Assembly (NCBI RefSeq): GCF_900205965.1
Contig: NZ_OAOF01000009.1
Span: 124,001 to 188,000, forward strand
Source of the DNA: Lacrimispora amygdalina
GTDB lineage: Bacteria > Bacillota > Clostridia > Lachnospirales > Lachnospiraceae
Reading direction: 5' to 3'
DNA length: 64,000 nucleotides
Below, piece by piece: positions 18,795 to 27,917 of the stretch (its first letter is position 1; each line of letters begins with the position of its first letter). The translations under genes were made by a program, and so were the position numbers. The notes below the pieces were generated by a model, which ran no database searches, was not told the DNA's origin, and worked only from the letters and a program-made list of their open reading frames with translations.

Positions 18795-19736
18795 CTAAAA
18801 CAAATCCTTTTTGGAAAAAATCCAGGCAACACTCAGTGTCAGAATCAATGTAAGACCAAGTACAATCCAAAAACCATATGGACTGTCCGCAAAAGGAACT
18901 CCGGCAGGGTTAACATTCATTCCATAAAAGCTAGCTACCATAGTCGGTATAGACATTACAATGGTGATAGTTGCCAGAAATTTCATAACAATATTTAAGT
19001 TGTTGGAAATAACGGAAGCAAACGCGTCCATAGTGCCGCTTAAAATTCCGCTGTAAATATTGGCCATCTCAATCGCCTGCTTGTTCTCGACGATAACATC
19101 CTCAAGAAGCTCGGTATCCTCCGGATATTTCTTGATTTTTTCATTCCTCATGAGCTTTTCTAACACTACTTCATTGGAACGAAGGGAGGTGGTAAAATAC
19201 ACCAGACTCTTTTCCAGTTCCAGCAGCTCAATCAGTTCCCGGTTCTTTGTGGACTTATGAAGTTTCTCTTCTACAACTGCACTTTTTTTATCAATTACTC
19301 TTAAATACTGTAAGTATAACGATGCGTTCTTATAAAGAATCTGGAGAATAAAACGGGTCTTCATATAAGTATGAAAATCCCTGACTCTTCCATCCATAAA
19401 GGCATTTAACACTGTGGTTTCTTCCAGGCATACCGTTATGATAGCCTCGTCGGTTGTTATGATTCCCATGGGGATTGTCACATACCAGTCTTTGCCGCCC
19501 CTTTCCTCAATGGTAGGAACGTCAACAAGAATCAAAGTGTAATTATTCTCAGTCTCAATACGGGAACGCTCTTCCTCATCAAGAGGAGCCCTTAAATCAT
19601 CGGGATCGATACGATAGGTATCAGCGATCTCCAATATCTCCGTAGCTGTGGGATTGGTAAGTGCTACCCAGCACCCCGGAGAAAGCTCATCCTTTTGATG
19701 AATCAGGCCGTCTTCTGTTTTATAAATCTGAATCAT
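18795..19736 (-). CDS. corA: CorA-family magnesium/divalent cation transporter
   Basis: Pentameric Mg2+ channel family. The 313-residue protein has the large cytoplasmic N-terminal domain, a long helix (about 175-255), and two C-terminal membrane helices with the signature FYGMNVNPAG between them, which forms the ion-selecting loop. The start at 19736 (MIQIYKTEDG) is chosen because GAAGGGGGAAAAGCC directly precedes it; the frame stays open upstream but without a ribosome site. First gene of a possible corA / rhomboid-like / pyk transcript, divergent from the activase gene. Confidence 0.93.
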   Translation of the reverse strand: MIQIYKTEDGLIHQKDELSPGCWVALTNPTATEILEIADTYRIDPDDLRAPLDEEERSRIETENNYTLILVDVPTIEERGGKDWYVTIPMGIITTDEAIITVCLEETTVLNAFMDGRVRDFHTYMKTRFILQILYKNASLYLQYLRVIDKKSAVVEEKLHKSTKNRELIELLELEKSLVYFTTSLRSNEVVLEKLMRNEKIKKYPEDTELLEDVIVENKQAIEMANIYSGILSGTMDAFASVISNNLNIVMKFLATITIVMSIPTMVASFYGMNVNPAGVPFADSPYGFWIVLGLTLILTLSVAWIFSKKDLF

Positions 19737-19962
19737 GGCTTTTCCCCCTTCTACGGAATTAATCCTGCATACTTTGGCGGACTTTGACTTATACATTATA
19801 GATTCCCAGACCATTTTTGTCAAACGAAATGCTACCGCAATTTGTGAACTTACACAAATTTTACTAAGATTAACATTATTTTAGCATGAACAGGCAATTG
19901 TTTTATTTCTTATTTTATGTTAAACTGATGTCCGGTGAGTCAGTAACTTACTTTTACGTAAA

Positions 19963-19990
19963 AGGAGGCAGGGGTTACCCCGCACATATG
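19963..19990 (+). promoter_or_regulatory. Ribosome site with structured spacer
   Basis: AGGAGG (19963-19968) is 19 nt from the only sensible ATG (19988). Between them lies GGGGTTACCCC (19971-19981), a self-complementary 11-mer. If it folds, the effective spacing falls to about 8 nt, which would be ideal. This decides the start of the activase gene and suggests structure-dependent initiation. Confidence 0.5.
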
Positions 19991-22900
19991 AATACATACA
20001 ATACTTTAGGAATTGATATCGGTTCCACTACCGTAAAGATTGCTATTTTAGACAAAAATCAACAGCTTTTATTTGCTGATTACGAGCGGCATTATGCTAA
20101 CATACAGGAAACACTTGCAGGCCTTTTAAAGAAGGCCTATGAACAGTTAGGTCCAATGGATCTTGTCCCTTCTATAACCGGATCCGGCGGGCTTACTCTG
20201 TCCAGGCATTTAAAGACTCCCTTTGTACAGGAAGTAGTTGCAGTCGCCGCTTCCCTTAAGGATTATGCCCCGCAGACCGACGTGGCAATCGAACTGGGCG
20301 GTGAAGATGCAAAAATTATTTATTTTACCGGCGGCATTGACCAGAGAATGAACGGAATCTGTGCCGGAGGTACCGGTTCCTTTATCGACCAGATGGCTGC
20401 ACTGCTGCAGACGGATGCCAAAGGACTTGATGAATATGCTGCCAGTTATAAAGCCATATATCCAATCGCTGCACGGTGCGGTGTATTTGCCAAAACTGAT
20501 ATTCAGCCGCTTATTAATGAAGGAGCTACCAGAGAGGATCTGGCCGCCTCTATATTTCAGGCAGTGGTAAACCAGACGATCAGCGGACTGGCATGCGGAA
20601 AACCCGTTCGTGGCAATGTTGCGTTCTTAGGAGGACCGCTTCATTTTCTTCCTGAACTGAGAAAGGCCTTTATCCGCACATTAAACCTGACAGGAGATGC
20701 CATTATTGCTCCGGACCATTCCCATCTTTTCGCTGCCATTGGTGCTGCCATGTGCACAGAAGGAAAGACGGATGTAATCACCTCTCTTGAGAATATGATT
20801 TCCAGATTATCAAATGGTATTCGGATGGAATTTGAAGTAAAGCGTATGGAACCGCTGTTTAACGGTCAGGAGGATTACGATGCATTCATCCGCCGTCACA
20901 ACGGCCACTGCGTGAAAAAAGGAGAATTGTCCTCCTATCACGGCAAATGCTTTTTAGGAATCGATGCAGGGTCCACCACCACAAAGGTTGCCGTGGTTGG
21001 AGAAGACGGTACCCTTCTTTACAGTTTTTACAGCAGCAACAATGGCTCTCCCCTGTCAACCGCCATCCGTGCCATAAAAGAAATTAAGGAACAGATGCCA
21101 GCAGACAGCCAGATTGTATGGTCCTGCTCAACTGGTTACGGCGAGGCCTTATTAAAGGCAGCTTTTCTCCTGGATGAGGGAGAAGTTGAGACGATTTCCC
21201 ACTATTATGCGGCAGCATTTTTTGAGCCGGAAGTGGATTGTATCTTAGATATTGGCGGACAGGACATGAAGTGCATCCGCATTAAGAACAATACGGTAGA
21301 CAGTGTCCAGTTAAATGAGGCCTGTTCCTCCGGCTGCGGTTCCTTTATTGAAACCTTTGCCCATTCCCTGAATTATAAAGTGGAGGATTTTGCTTCTGAA
21401 GCACTGTTTGCCAAAAACCCCACAGATCTTGGAACCAGATGTACTGTTTTTATGAATTCCAATGTAAAGCAGGCTCAGAAAGAAGGCGCAGAGGTTTCCG
21501 ACATTTCCGCAGGGCTTGCGTACTCCGTTATTAAAAACGCCTTATTCAAGGTAATTAAAATAACAAATGCCTCTGATTTAGGAGAGCATGTGGTTGTCCA
21601 GGGCGGTACCTTCTACAATAATGCGGTACTGCGCAGTTTTGAAAAAATAGCAGGGTGTGAAGCTGTCAGACCGGATATTGCCGGAATTATGGGCGCATTT
21701 GGAGCCGCACTGATTGCAAGAGAGCGTTATGATGGATCTGCAAAGACATCTATGCTGGATCTTGATAAGATCCTCACTCTTCACTATGAGACTTCCATGA
21801 GCCGGTGCAAGGGTTGTACCAACAACTGTGTACTTACTGTTAACCGGTTCGACGGCGGACGCCAGTTTATCTCCGGGAACCGCTGTGAGCGTGGACTCGG
21901 GAAGGAAAAAACAAGGCGGGAAATTCCCAACCTGTTTGATTACAAAAACCACCGCATGTTTGATTATGAGCCGTTAAGCGCTGATCTGGCAACCCGGGGA
22001 GTCATCGGAATTCCGCGAGTTTTAAATCTGTATGAGAATTACCCCTTCTGGGCTGTCTTTTTCCATACATTAAAATTCCGCACCATGCTGTCCCCCCAGT
22101 CCACCAGGAAGATCTATGAACTGGGAATTGAATCCATTCCCAGTGAATCAGAATGCTATCCTGCAAAAATTGCACACGGGCATGTAGAATGGCTGATAAA
22201 GCAGGGAATTAAAACTATTTTTTATCCCTGTATTCCATACGAACGGAACGAAAGTCCCGATGCAGGCAATCACTTTAACTGCCCGATTGTAACTTCATAC
22301 GCAGAGAATATTAAAAATAACGTAGAAGGCATTAAAACAGAATCAATCCGTTTTTTAAATCCTTTTATCGCTTTCACCAATGAAGAAATAGTAACACGAC
22401 GTTTAACAGAAGTATTTACGAAGGAATTTGGAATCCCTGCATCAGAGATCGCAGACGCTTCCCATAAAGCATGGGTGGAACTTTTAGCTTCCCGCACAGA
22501 TATGGAGAAAAAGGGAGAAGAAACCTTACAGTGGTTAAAGGAAAACAACAGACACGGCATCGTACTTGCAGGAAGGCCTTACCACGTTGATCCGGAAATC
22601 AATCACGGTATTCCGGAACTGATCACCTCCTATGGCTTTGCGGTATTAACTGAAGATTCTGTTTCACATCTTGCTGAGATCGAACGCCCGCTGGTAGTTA
22701 CAGATCAGTGGATGTATCACACCAGGCTTTACCGGGCCGCCAGTCTGGTAAAAAAAGAAAATAACTTAGATTTAATCCAGCTCAATTCCTTTGGATGCGG
22801 TCTGGATGCGGTTACAACCGACCAGGTTAATGATATCCTGACCGGTTCCGGTAAAATTTATACAGTATTAAAAATAGACGAAGTGAATAACTTAGGAGCT

Positions 22901-24247
22901 GCCAGAATCCGTGTTCGTTCGCTCATAGCAGCCTTAAAAGTCCGGGACAAACGGCATTTTGAGCACAAAGTGGTTTCCAGCGCTTACAACCGGGTCCTGT
23001 TTACCAAGGAGATGAAAAAGGAATACACCATTTTATGTCCTCAGATGTCTCCTTTGCATTTTGATCTTATACAACCAGCCCTTAGGGCATTCGGCTACCG
23101 CGTGGAGGTTCTGCAGAATGATAACCGTTCTGCCATTGATACCGGTTTAAAATATGTGAATAACGATGCCTGCTATCCCTCACTGATTGTCGTAGGACAG
23201 ATCATGGACGCTCTTCTCTCCGGAAAATATGATCTAAACCGGACGGCTGTATTTATGAGTCAGACAGGGGGCGGCTGCCGTGCTTCCAACTATATCGGCT
23301 TTATCCGCAGAGCCCTGGAAAAATCAGGAATGAGCCAGGTACCGGTAATTTCAGTCAATGCAGGCAATATGGAGAGCAATCCAGGCTTTACCATCTCCCT
23401 TCCCATGCTGACGAAAGCCATGCAGGCCGTGGTTTACGGAGATGTATTTATGAGAGTGTTGTATGCCACACGGCCCTACGAGAAAATACCCGGTTCCGCC
23501 AACTCTCTGCATGACAAATGGAAGGAACGCTGCATTGTGTCTCTTTCTAAGAAGTCCGCTGATATGCTGGAATTCTCCCGCAATATTAAGGGTATCATCA
23601 GAGATTTTGACAGCCTGCCAAGAAACTCCCTCAAAAAGCCAAAGGTAGGTATCGTAGGCGAAATTCTGGTGAAGTTCTCTCCTCTTGCCAATAACCGGAT
23701 TGTAGAACTTCTGGAAGCGGAAGGTGCTGAAGCTGTAATGCCTGATTTAATGGACTTTTTACTGTACTGCTTCTATAATACCAACTTTAAGGCAGATTTC
23801 CTGGGTGGAAAAAAATCCACTGCATTCTTTGCAAATATGGGGATCTCACTTCTGGAATTTTTCCGGAAAACAGCCAAACGGGAGCTGGAGAAGAGCGAAC
23901 ACTTTACTGCTCCGGCTCATATCGGTAACCTTGCTGATATGGCAGACCAGTTTGTCTCCATCGGCAATCAGACCGGAGAGGGCTGGTTTTTAACGGGTGA
24001 GATGCTGGAGCTGATCCATTCAGGCACCAATAACATCGTCTGTACACAGCCATTTGGATGCCTCCCCAATCATATTGTGGGAAAAGGTGTAATCAAAGAG
24101 TTAAGAAAGGCATATCCTGATTCCAACATTATCGCTGTGGACTATGATCCTGGTGCCAGTGAGGTCAATCAGTTAAACCGTATTAAACTTATGCTTTCAA
24201 CTGCGCAGAAGAATCTTCTGAAAGAACAAGATATTGCTCACGAATAA
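19988..24247 (+). CDS. Acyl-CoA dehydratase activase fusion protein (BcrA/BadF/HgdC type, two ATPase domains)
   Basis: A very large protein of about 1,419 residues. Two actin-like ATPase modules come first: one opens [11 protein letters not shown] and has [11 protein letters not shown] and [10 protein letters not shown]; the second opens [11 protein letters not shown] and has [19 protein letters not shown] and [10 protein letters not shown]. The Cys in each pair are those that hold the bridging [4Fe-4S] cluster in HgdC-type activases. A Cys cluster [14 protein letters not shown] follows, then a long DUF2229-like and HgdB-like region with conserved Cys such as [23 protein letters not shown] and FGCLPNH. 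Known activases drive ATP-dependent electron transfer to radical dehydratases; the all-in-one clostridial form has no settled substrate to my knowledge. It stands alone, with no 2-hydroxyacyl-CoA dehydratase or CoA-transferase genes nearby. Confidence 0.9.
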   Translation: MNTYNTLGIDIGSTTVKIAILDKNQQLLFADYERHYANIQETLAGLLKKAYEQLGPMDLVPSITGSGGLTLSRHLKTPFVQEVVAVAASLKDYAPQTDVAIELGGEDAKIIYFTGGIDQRMNGICAGGTGSFIDQMAALLQTDAKGLDEYAASYKAIYPIAARCGVFAKTDIQPLINEGATREDLAASIFQAVVNQTISGLACGKPVRGNVAFLGGPLHFLPELRKAFIRTLNLTGDAIIAPDHSHLFAAIGAAMCTEGKTDVITSLENMISRLSNGIRMEFEVKRMEPLFNGQEDYDAFIRRHNGHCVKKGELSSYHGKCFLGIDAGSTTTKVAVVGEDGTLLYSFYSSNNGSPLSTAIRAIKEIKEQMPADSQIVWSCSTGYGEALLKAAFLLDEGEVETISHYYAAAFFEPEVDCILDIGGQDMKCIRIKNNTVDSVQLNEACSSGCGSFIETFAHSLNYKVEDFASEALFAKNPTDLGTRCTVFMNSNVKQAQKEGAEVSDISAGLAYSVIKNALFKVIKITNASDLGEHVVVQGGTFYNNAVLRSFEKIAGCEAVRPDIAGIMGAFGAALIARERYDGSAKTSMLDLDKILTLHYETSMSRCKGCTNNCVLTVNRFDGGRQFISGNRCERGLGKEKTRREIPNLFDYKNHRMFDYEPLSADLATRGVIGIPRVLNLYENYPFWAVFFHTLKFRTMLSPQSTRKIYELGIESIPSESECYPAKIAHGHVEWLIKQGIKTIFYPCIPYERNESPDAGNHFNCPIVTSYAENIKNNVEGIKTESIRFLNPFIAFTNEEIVTRRLTEVFTKEFGIPASEIADASHKAWVELLASRTDMEKKGEETLQWLKENNRHGIVLAGRPYHVDPEINHGIPELITSYGFAVLTEDSVSHLAEIERPLVVTDQWMYHTRLYRAASLVKKENNLDLIQLNSFGCGLDAVTTDQVNDILTGSGKIYTVLKIDEVNNLGAARIRVRSLIAALKVRDKRHFEHKVVSSAYNRVLFTKEMKKEYTILCPQMSPLHFDLIQPALRAFGYRVEVLQNDNRSAIDTGLKYVNNDACYPSLIVVGQIMDALLSGKYDLNRTAVFMSQTGGGCRASNYIGFIRRALEKSGMSQVPVISVNAGNMESNPGFTISLPMLTKAMQAVVYGDVFMRVLYATRPYEKIPGSANSLHDKWKERCIVSLSKKSADMLEFSRNIKGIIRDFDSLPRNSLKKPKVGIVGEILVKFSPLANNRIVELLEAEGAEAVMPDLMDFLLYCFYNTNFKADFLGGKKSTAFFANMGISLLEFFRKTAKRELEKSEHFTAPAHIGNLADMADQFVSIGNQTGEGWFLTGEMLELIHSGTNNIVCTQPFGCLPNHIVGKGVIKELRKAYPDSNIIAVDYDPGASEVNQLNRIKLMLSTAQKNLLKEQDIAHE

Positions 24248-24271
24248 GAATAATGCTCCGATTGTACAAAA

Positions 24272-24310
24272 ATACCGGAAGCCTGTTATAGGGCTTTCCG
24301 GTATATTTTT
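24272..24310. terminator. Intrinsic terminator of the activase gene
   Basis: ATACCGGAAGCC pairs with GGGCTTTCCGGTAT (one bulged base) and is followed by ATTTTT on the plus strand. It lies between convergent genes, and the left flank AAAAAT gives a short T-run on the minus strand too. Confidence 0.85.
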
Positions 24311-25172
24311 AACTGATTTCCACTGCCAGCACTGTATTAAGACAGTGATAGTTCAGTGCATGCTTTAATTCAAAGCTGAAATTTCTCATATCCTCTTTTA
24401 AATAATTTCCCAGCTCTTTATTTCCCTCATATGCAAAGTCCATCAGTTCATCCACATATTTCTTTAAATGCTCCTCTAAATCCTCTCTTGTGTTACCATT
24501 GATAAAATGCTCAAGACGTGTCATCTCTTCATGGGTATATCCATTTAAATCAATGGTTTTTCCCGCGATCCGGCAGCCTAATACATTTCTTAATGCAATA
24601 GATGCCAGATTAATAATGAGTTCTCCATAATCATCGGAATAGGCATTCAGCACATAATGGATATACTCTTCAGGCAGTCTCTGCAAAAACTTCTGCTCCA
24701 GATATGCGCAGTTTACATAGCTTTCCATTAGATCGGCTCCGCACTGTGCTTCAAATGTAACGAGCACAGGATAATCCAGCGTAAGTATATGGTTCATAGG
24801 ATCAAAAAGCGGATCGTAATACAGGAAAAAAACCGGTAACCCCTTTTGAAAAGTATCATAACAGCACCGGTTATCATAATGGGAAAACCCTTTCATCATG
24901 AGGTTGTAATTCCGGCGGATTTCAGCGACTTTTCCTATGAGAATTTCATATCCACGTCTGTAGACCGTATCCGTGTGCAGGGCAGCATCCACTGCAACAA
25001 GTCCCTCAGAGCCAGCACCTGCTTTTTCATATTCTTCAATACAATAAATTACAGCTCCCATCAGCTGTTTAGCCTTTTCATAGGAAATCGACGTACTTTC
25101 ATTCCCCGTAAATCGTGCTGCCAGCTTTGCCACAACAGGCATAAGTTCCTCTTTGCTATATCTCATCATCAT
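24309..25172 (-). CDS. Uncharacterised protein, DUF6179-like
   Basis: About 287 residues, soluble and largely helical, with no signal peptide. Motifs that look conserved include YDTFQKGLPVFFLYYDPLFD, LDYPVLVTFEAQCGADLMESY and GYTHEEMTRLEHFI. I recall this type of protein as DUF6179, found mainly in Lachnospiraceae beside the smaller gene upstream, but no function is known to me. The start is one of three consecutive ATGs (25172-25164); GGAAGAAG precedes them. It overlaps the end of the upstream gene by 17 bp, implying translational coupling and joint function. The frame is open further upstream, but that extension overlaps the neighbour and has no ribosome site. Confidence 0.7.
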   Translation of the reverse strand: MMMRYSKEELMPVVAKLAARFTGNESTSISYEKAKQLMGAVIYCIEEYEKAGAGSEGLVAVDAALHTDTVYRRGYEILIGKVAEIRRNYNLMMKGFSHYDNRCCYDTFQKGLPVFFLYYDPLFDPMNHILTLDYPVLVTFEAQCGADLMESYVNCAYLEQKFLQRLPEEYIHYVLNAYSDDYGELIINLASIALRNVLGCRIAGKTIDLNGYTHEEMTRLEHFINGNTREDLEEHLKKYVDELMDFAYEGNKELGNYLKEDMRNFSFELKHALNYHCLNTVLAVEIS

Positions 25173-25617
25173 CTTCTTCCCTGCTGCCATGCAGACCAAA
25201 TCTGGAGTTCCGTGCAAATAGTTCCAAAGAGGTATCCTCAAGATAATCGACAGATCCCTGACAAGGACCATCGAACTGCTCTTTCATATACTCAATCAGT
25301 TCATCGTCAGGTATTTCGTCCAGAGTTTCATTTTTATACAAATAAAAAACTTCCTGAAGACGTCCCAGGGTATCCGTATAGTTATCCTGATAAATATACG
25401 GCGAATCACAGAATGCAAAAATAAGTTTTGGAAGAATTCCTTCCCCAAATTCCAGCCTCTCCTGTTTTTTTAAAATATTTTTTCTCTCTGTTAAAAGCAG
25501 CGCTGCATCTTCCTCTGACAGCTTAAGACCAAACTGTCCGGTATAATCATTTGCAGCATGTAATTTCGTAAGGTATGTCCTGTCATCATTTAGCACCAGC
25601 CATTTTTCAACGTCCAT
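25156..25617 (-). CDS. Uncharacterised protein, DUF6323-like
   Basis: A small acidic protein of about 153 residues, beginning MDVEKWLVLNDDRTYLTKLH. Helical, no membrane segment; FAFCDSPYIYQDNYTDTLGR and EVFYLYKNETLDEIPDDELI look like family motifs. The C-terminus is Glu/Asp-rich (SREEDDDEI). ATG 25617 is favoured over the ATG two codons upstream because AAGGAG lies 7 nt before it. It is followed with overlap by the DUF6179-like gene. I recall these as a recurrent pair of unknown role. They could be structural partners; nothing here shows catalysis. Confidence 0.7.
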   Translation of the reverse strand: MDVEKWLVLNDDRTYLTKLHAANDYTGQFGLKLSEEDAALLLTERKNILKKQERLEFGEGILPKLIFAFCDSPYIYQDNYTDTLGRLQEVFYLYKNETLDEIPDDELIEYMKEQFDGPCQGSVDYLEDTSLELFARNSRFGLHGSREEDDDEI

Positions 25618-25676
25618 AGTCATACTCCTTTCTGATAAATCCACAGTTTACGCCTGTTTCAGAAGAATTACAAGAC

Positions 25677-25705
25677 TTGAAAAAAAGTTGTTTTTGTGGT
25701 ATTAT
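25677..25705 (+). promoter_or_regulatory. Strong promoter match reading into truncated genes, antisense
   Basis: TTGAAA (25677-25682), a 17-bp spacer ending in TG-G, and TATTAT (25700-25705) form a good sigma-A promoter on the plus strand. It overlaps the imperfect palindrome TGGTATTATATTACCA (25697-25712). Downstream lie only minus-strand genes, so a transcript would be antisense to the kinase remnant. Alternatively the palindrome is an operator for the minus-strand DUF6323 gene. Confidence 0.35.
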
Positions 25706-25731
25706 ATTACCATCAGATAAAGCAATTATTC

Positions 25732-26511
25732 TTATTTTACCGGAAATTTTATTTTCATCATATAGCTGCTGTCGTAGCTGTTCACTTCACATTCCCCACC
25801 CATTTTCTCCATCATTGATTTGATATTATTAACTCCAATTTTTGTGCTTTCCCCATTATTTCTGCAAGAAGATATTCCATTTATAAACCATAATTCCACC
25901 TGATTTTTCTGGTATTTCATTTCAATTATAACCGGCTTATCTATGTCAGCATATTTTAGGATATTTGAGCTGATATTGTTGACAATTCTTATGATATAAT
26001 CTATGGATACCGCTATTTTGACCGGCTCCCATATAACCCGGCAATCCGTATAAAATCCCTGGCTTTCCAGAAACATAATCATGTCAGAAATTACATCTTC
26101 CATGATATACTGCACCATCTGAGGATCTTCCAGTTCAGCTTCCTTTTCTTCTGTAACCAATACACTTTCAAACAGCTGATCCGACAACACCTTCATCTGC
26201 TTTGCTTTTTCCATGCATTTTTTCACATACTGTCTCTGCTTCTCCTCATCAGGAACCTTTCCGTTAGACAGAAGTTCCAGATAGATCATCAAAGTTGTGA
26301 GAGGTGTCCGCAAATCATGGGATAAGCCGGTTACCAGGCTTTTGTTGGCAGAACGCAGTTTCTCCTTCATTTCCATATTCTCTTTTAAAGACAGCCTCAT
26401 CTCATTTAATCCCTGGGCAAGTGAAGTGAGCTCATCCGCCCCACTGATAGAAATTGCCTTATCCAGGGAACCGCCCTTTAAAACCTTTACTTCCCTCTCC
26501 AGGAGAGTGAT
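25732..26511 (-). pseudogene. Sensor histidine kinase, N-terminally truncated
   Basis: The open frame of 260 codons starts inside a HAMP-like linker (LLEREVKVLKGGSLDKAIS, then SGADELTSLAQGLNEM) and continues with the dimerisation domain SLVTGLSHDLRTPLTTLMIY, whose His is the phosphate acceptor, and an ATPase domain with IVNNISSNILKYA (N box). The G boxes are weak: IGVNNIKSMMEKMGG near the end. The sensor and membrane helices are missing, and a stop lies at 26512-26514 directly upstream. An internal ATG at 26400 could give a 222-residue soluble kinase core. It abuts the truncated ABC permease, with only 13 bp between the two frames, which points to one deletion that removed both ends and any response-regulator gene between them. 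Confidence 0.75.
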
Positions 26512-26524
26512 TTATGTGATCTTT

Positions 26525-27172
26525 TTAATCCCCTATATTAGCATTCTTTTCTATTTTAACTGCAACCGTATAAGGAATCCAGACAAAATCATCTTCTCCT
26601 CCGCTTTCTGAATACTGTTTGTTTTTTATTTCATATACACCCACTATGTCAAATGTGTTTTCTCCTATTTTTATTTTTTTACCTACCCCATTTTCCTCAG
26701 CTCCATATAACTTTTTTGCCACATATCCCCCAATCACACAAATCCTCTGTCTGGATTCAATGTCGGAATAAAGTATGGAACGTCCTGCTTTAATCTTCAG
26801 CCCTTTCATATCTCCATACTGCTCACTGCACCCTGAAACCGCTGTATAATTAAGCGATTCTTCTCCGTTTCGTACTTTTCCGGAAACATTCACAACCGGA
26901 CTCATACGTTCAAATATATTGGTATTCTCTTCATAAAACCCATACATCTGCCCACTGTTTACTGCCCTTGATGAAAGGTTAGTCACATTGACCTGTATCT
27001 GATTAGCACCCATATCGGAGAAACTTTTCATTACACTATTCATGTAACCGTTAATCAGGCTCACCAGGACAATCACAGCGGCTACTCCGATTATGATTCC
27101 CAGCATTGTAAGAAAAGAGCGCATTTTATTGCCCCATATACTTCTTAGTGCAAGCTTAAAGGATTGTCGCAT
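26525..27172 (-). pseudogene. MacB/FtsX-type ABC permease, C-terminally truncated
   Basis: The frame gives 215 residues starting [20 protein letters not shown], with the first membrane helix (LTMLGIIIGVAAVIVLVSLI) and the MacB-type extracytoplasmic domain. It stops right after FVWIPYTVAVKIEKNANIGD, where family members normally continue with about 150 more residues containing three membrane helices. Without them the permease should not work. The start has AGGAG 3-4 nt upstream and overlaps the ATPase stop by 17 bp. The loss and the adjacent headless kinase share one breakpoint near 26512-26525. Confidence 0.8.
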
Positions 27173-27917
27173 AATCTCCTGCCTTTCCGTCAAAATTGAT
27201 TTTTCCATCCGCAATACGGATAATCCGTTTTGCTTCCAATGCAATCGTATTGTCATGAGTAATCATCACAATGGTATTGCCTTCCTCATTGATCTGCTTT
27301 AAAAAATCCAGAACCTCCCTGCTGGTTTTGGAATCAAGGGCTCCCGTAGGTTCATCTGCCAGAATCAGTGACGGATTTCCGGAAAGTGCCCGGGCAATGG
27401 AAACTCTCTGCTGCTGCCCTCCTGAGAGCTGACCAGGAAGATTTCTCCATTTTTCTTCCAGCCCCACTTTCTTTAATGCCTGGTACGTACGCTCTTTTCG
27501 TTCTCCAGCCTCTACTCCTGCATAGAGAAGGGGAAGTTCCACATTTTCGGCTATATTTAACTTTGGGAGTAAATTGTATTGCTGAAATATAAACCCGATC
27601 ATCTCATTCCTGATACGGGCCAGCTGTTTGTCTCCCATCTCCCGTACCGGCTCTCCCCCTAAGTAATATTCCCCTTTGGATGGGACATCTAAGGCTCCTA
27701 TGATATTCATAAGAGTTGATTTTCCGCTTCCCGACTTACCTACAATTGCAGCAAATTCTCCTTTTGTGATTGCAAGACTTACATCGTCGTTGGCATAGAT
27801 TACCTCTCCCCCAAGGTTATAGATCTTATAGATATGATCCAGCTTAATTAATTCGCAGTCCCCACAGGTTCCCAAAGATTTTCTGCTGACTTTTCTTTTA
27901 TTCCCCAGCTTCACCAT
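27156..27917 (-). CDS. ABC transporter ATPase, MacB/LolD type
   Basis: About 253 residues. Walker [11 protein letters not shown]-loop [10 protein letters not shown], signature [15 protein letters not shown], Walker [13 protein letters not shown] and switch His in VMITHDN are all present. The GALDVPSKG segment is typical of the lipoprotein/macrolide exporter group that pairs with FtsX-like permeases. The N-terminus is unusual in having about 20 basic residues plus CGDC before the first strand. Start 27917 is inside the end of the membrane-fusion gene (20-bp overlap) and has GGGAGGTGGG upstream. The ATPase is intact although its permease is truncated. Confidence 0.9.
   Translation of the reverse strand: MVKLGNKRKVSRKSLGTCGDCELIKLDHIYKIYNLGGEVIYANDDVSLAITKGEFAAIVGKSGSGKSTLMNIIGALDVPSKGEYYLGGEPVREMGDKQLARIRNEMIGFIFQQYNLLPKLNIAENVELPLLYAGVEAGERKERTYQALKKVGLEEKWRNLPGQLSGGQQQRVSIARALSGNPSLILADEPTGALDSKTSREVLDFLKQINEEGNTIVMITHDNTIALEAKRIIRIADGKINFDGKAGDYATIL

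Noticed and set aside
24846-25424. Plus-strand open frame opposite the DUF6179/DUF6323-like genes
   Set aside because: Covers two overlapping genes on the other strand, which have good ribosome sites; the plus-strand product shows no motif.
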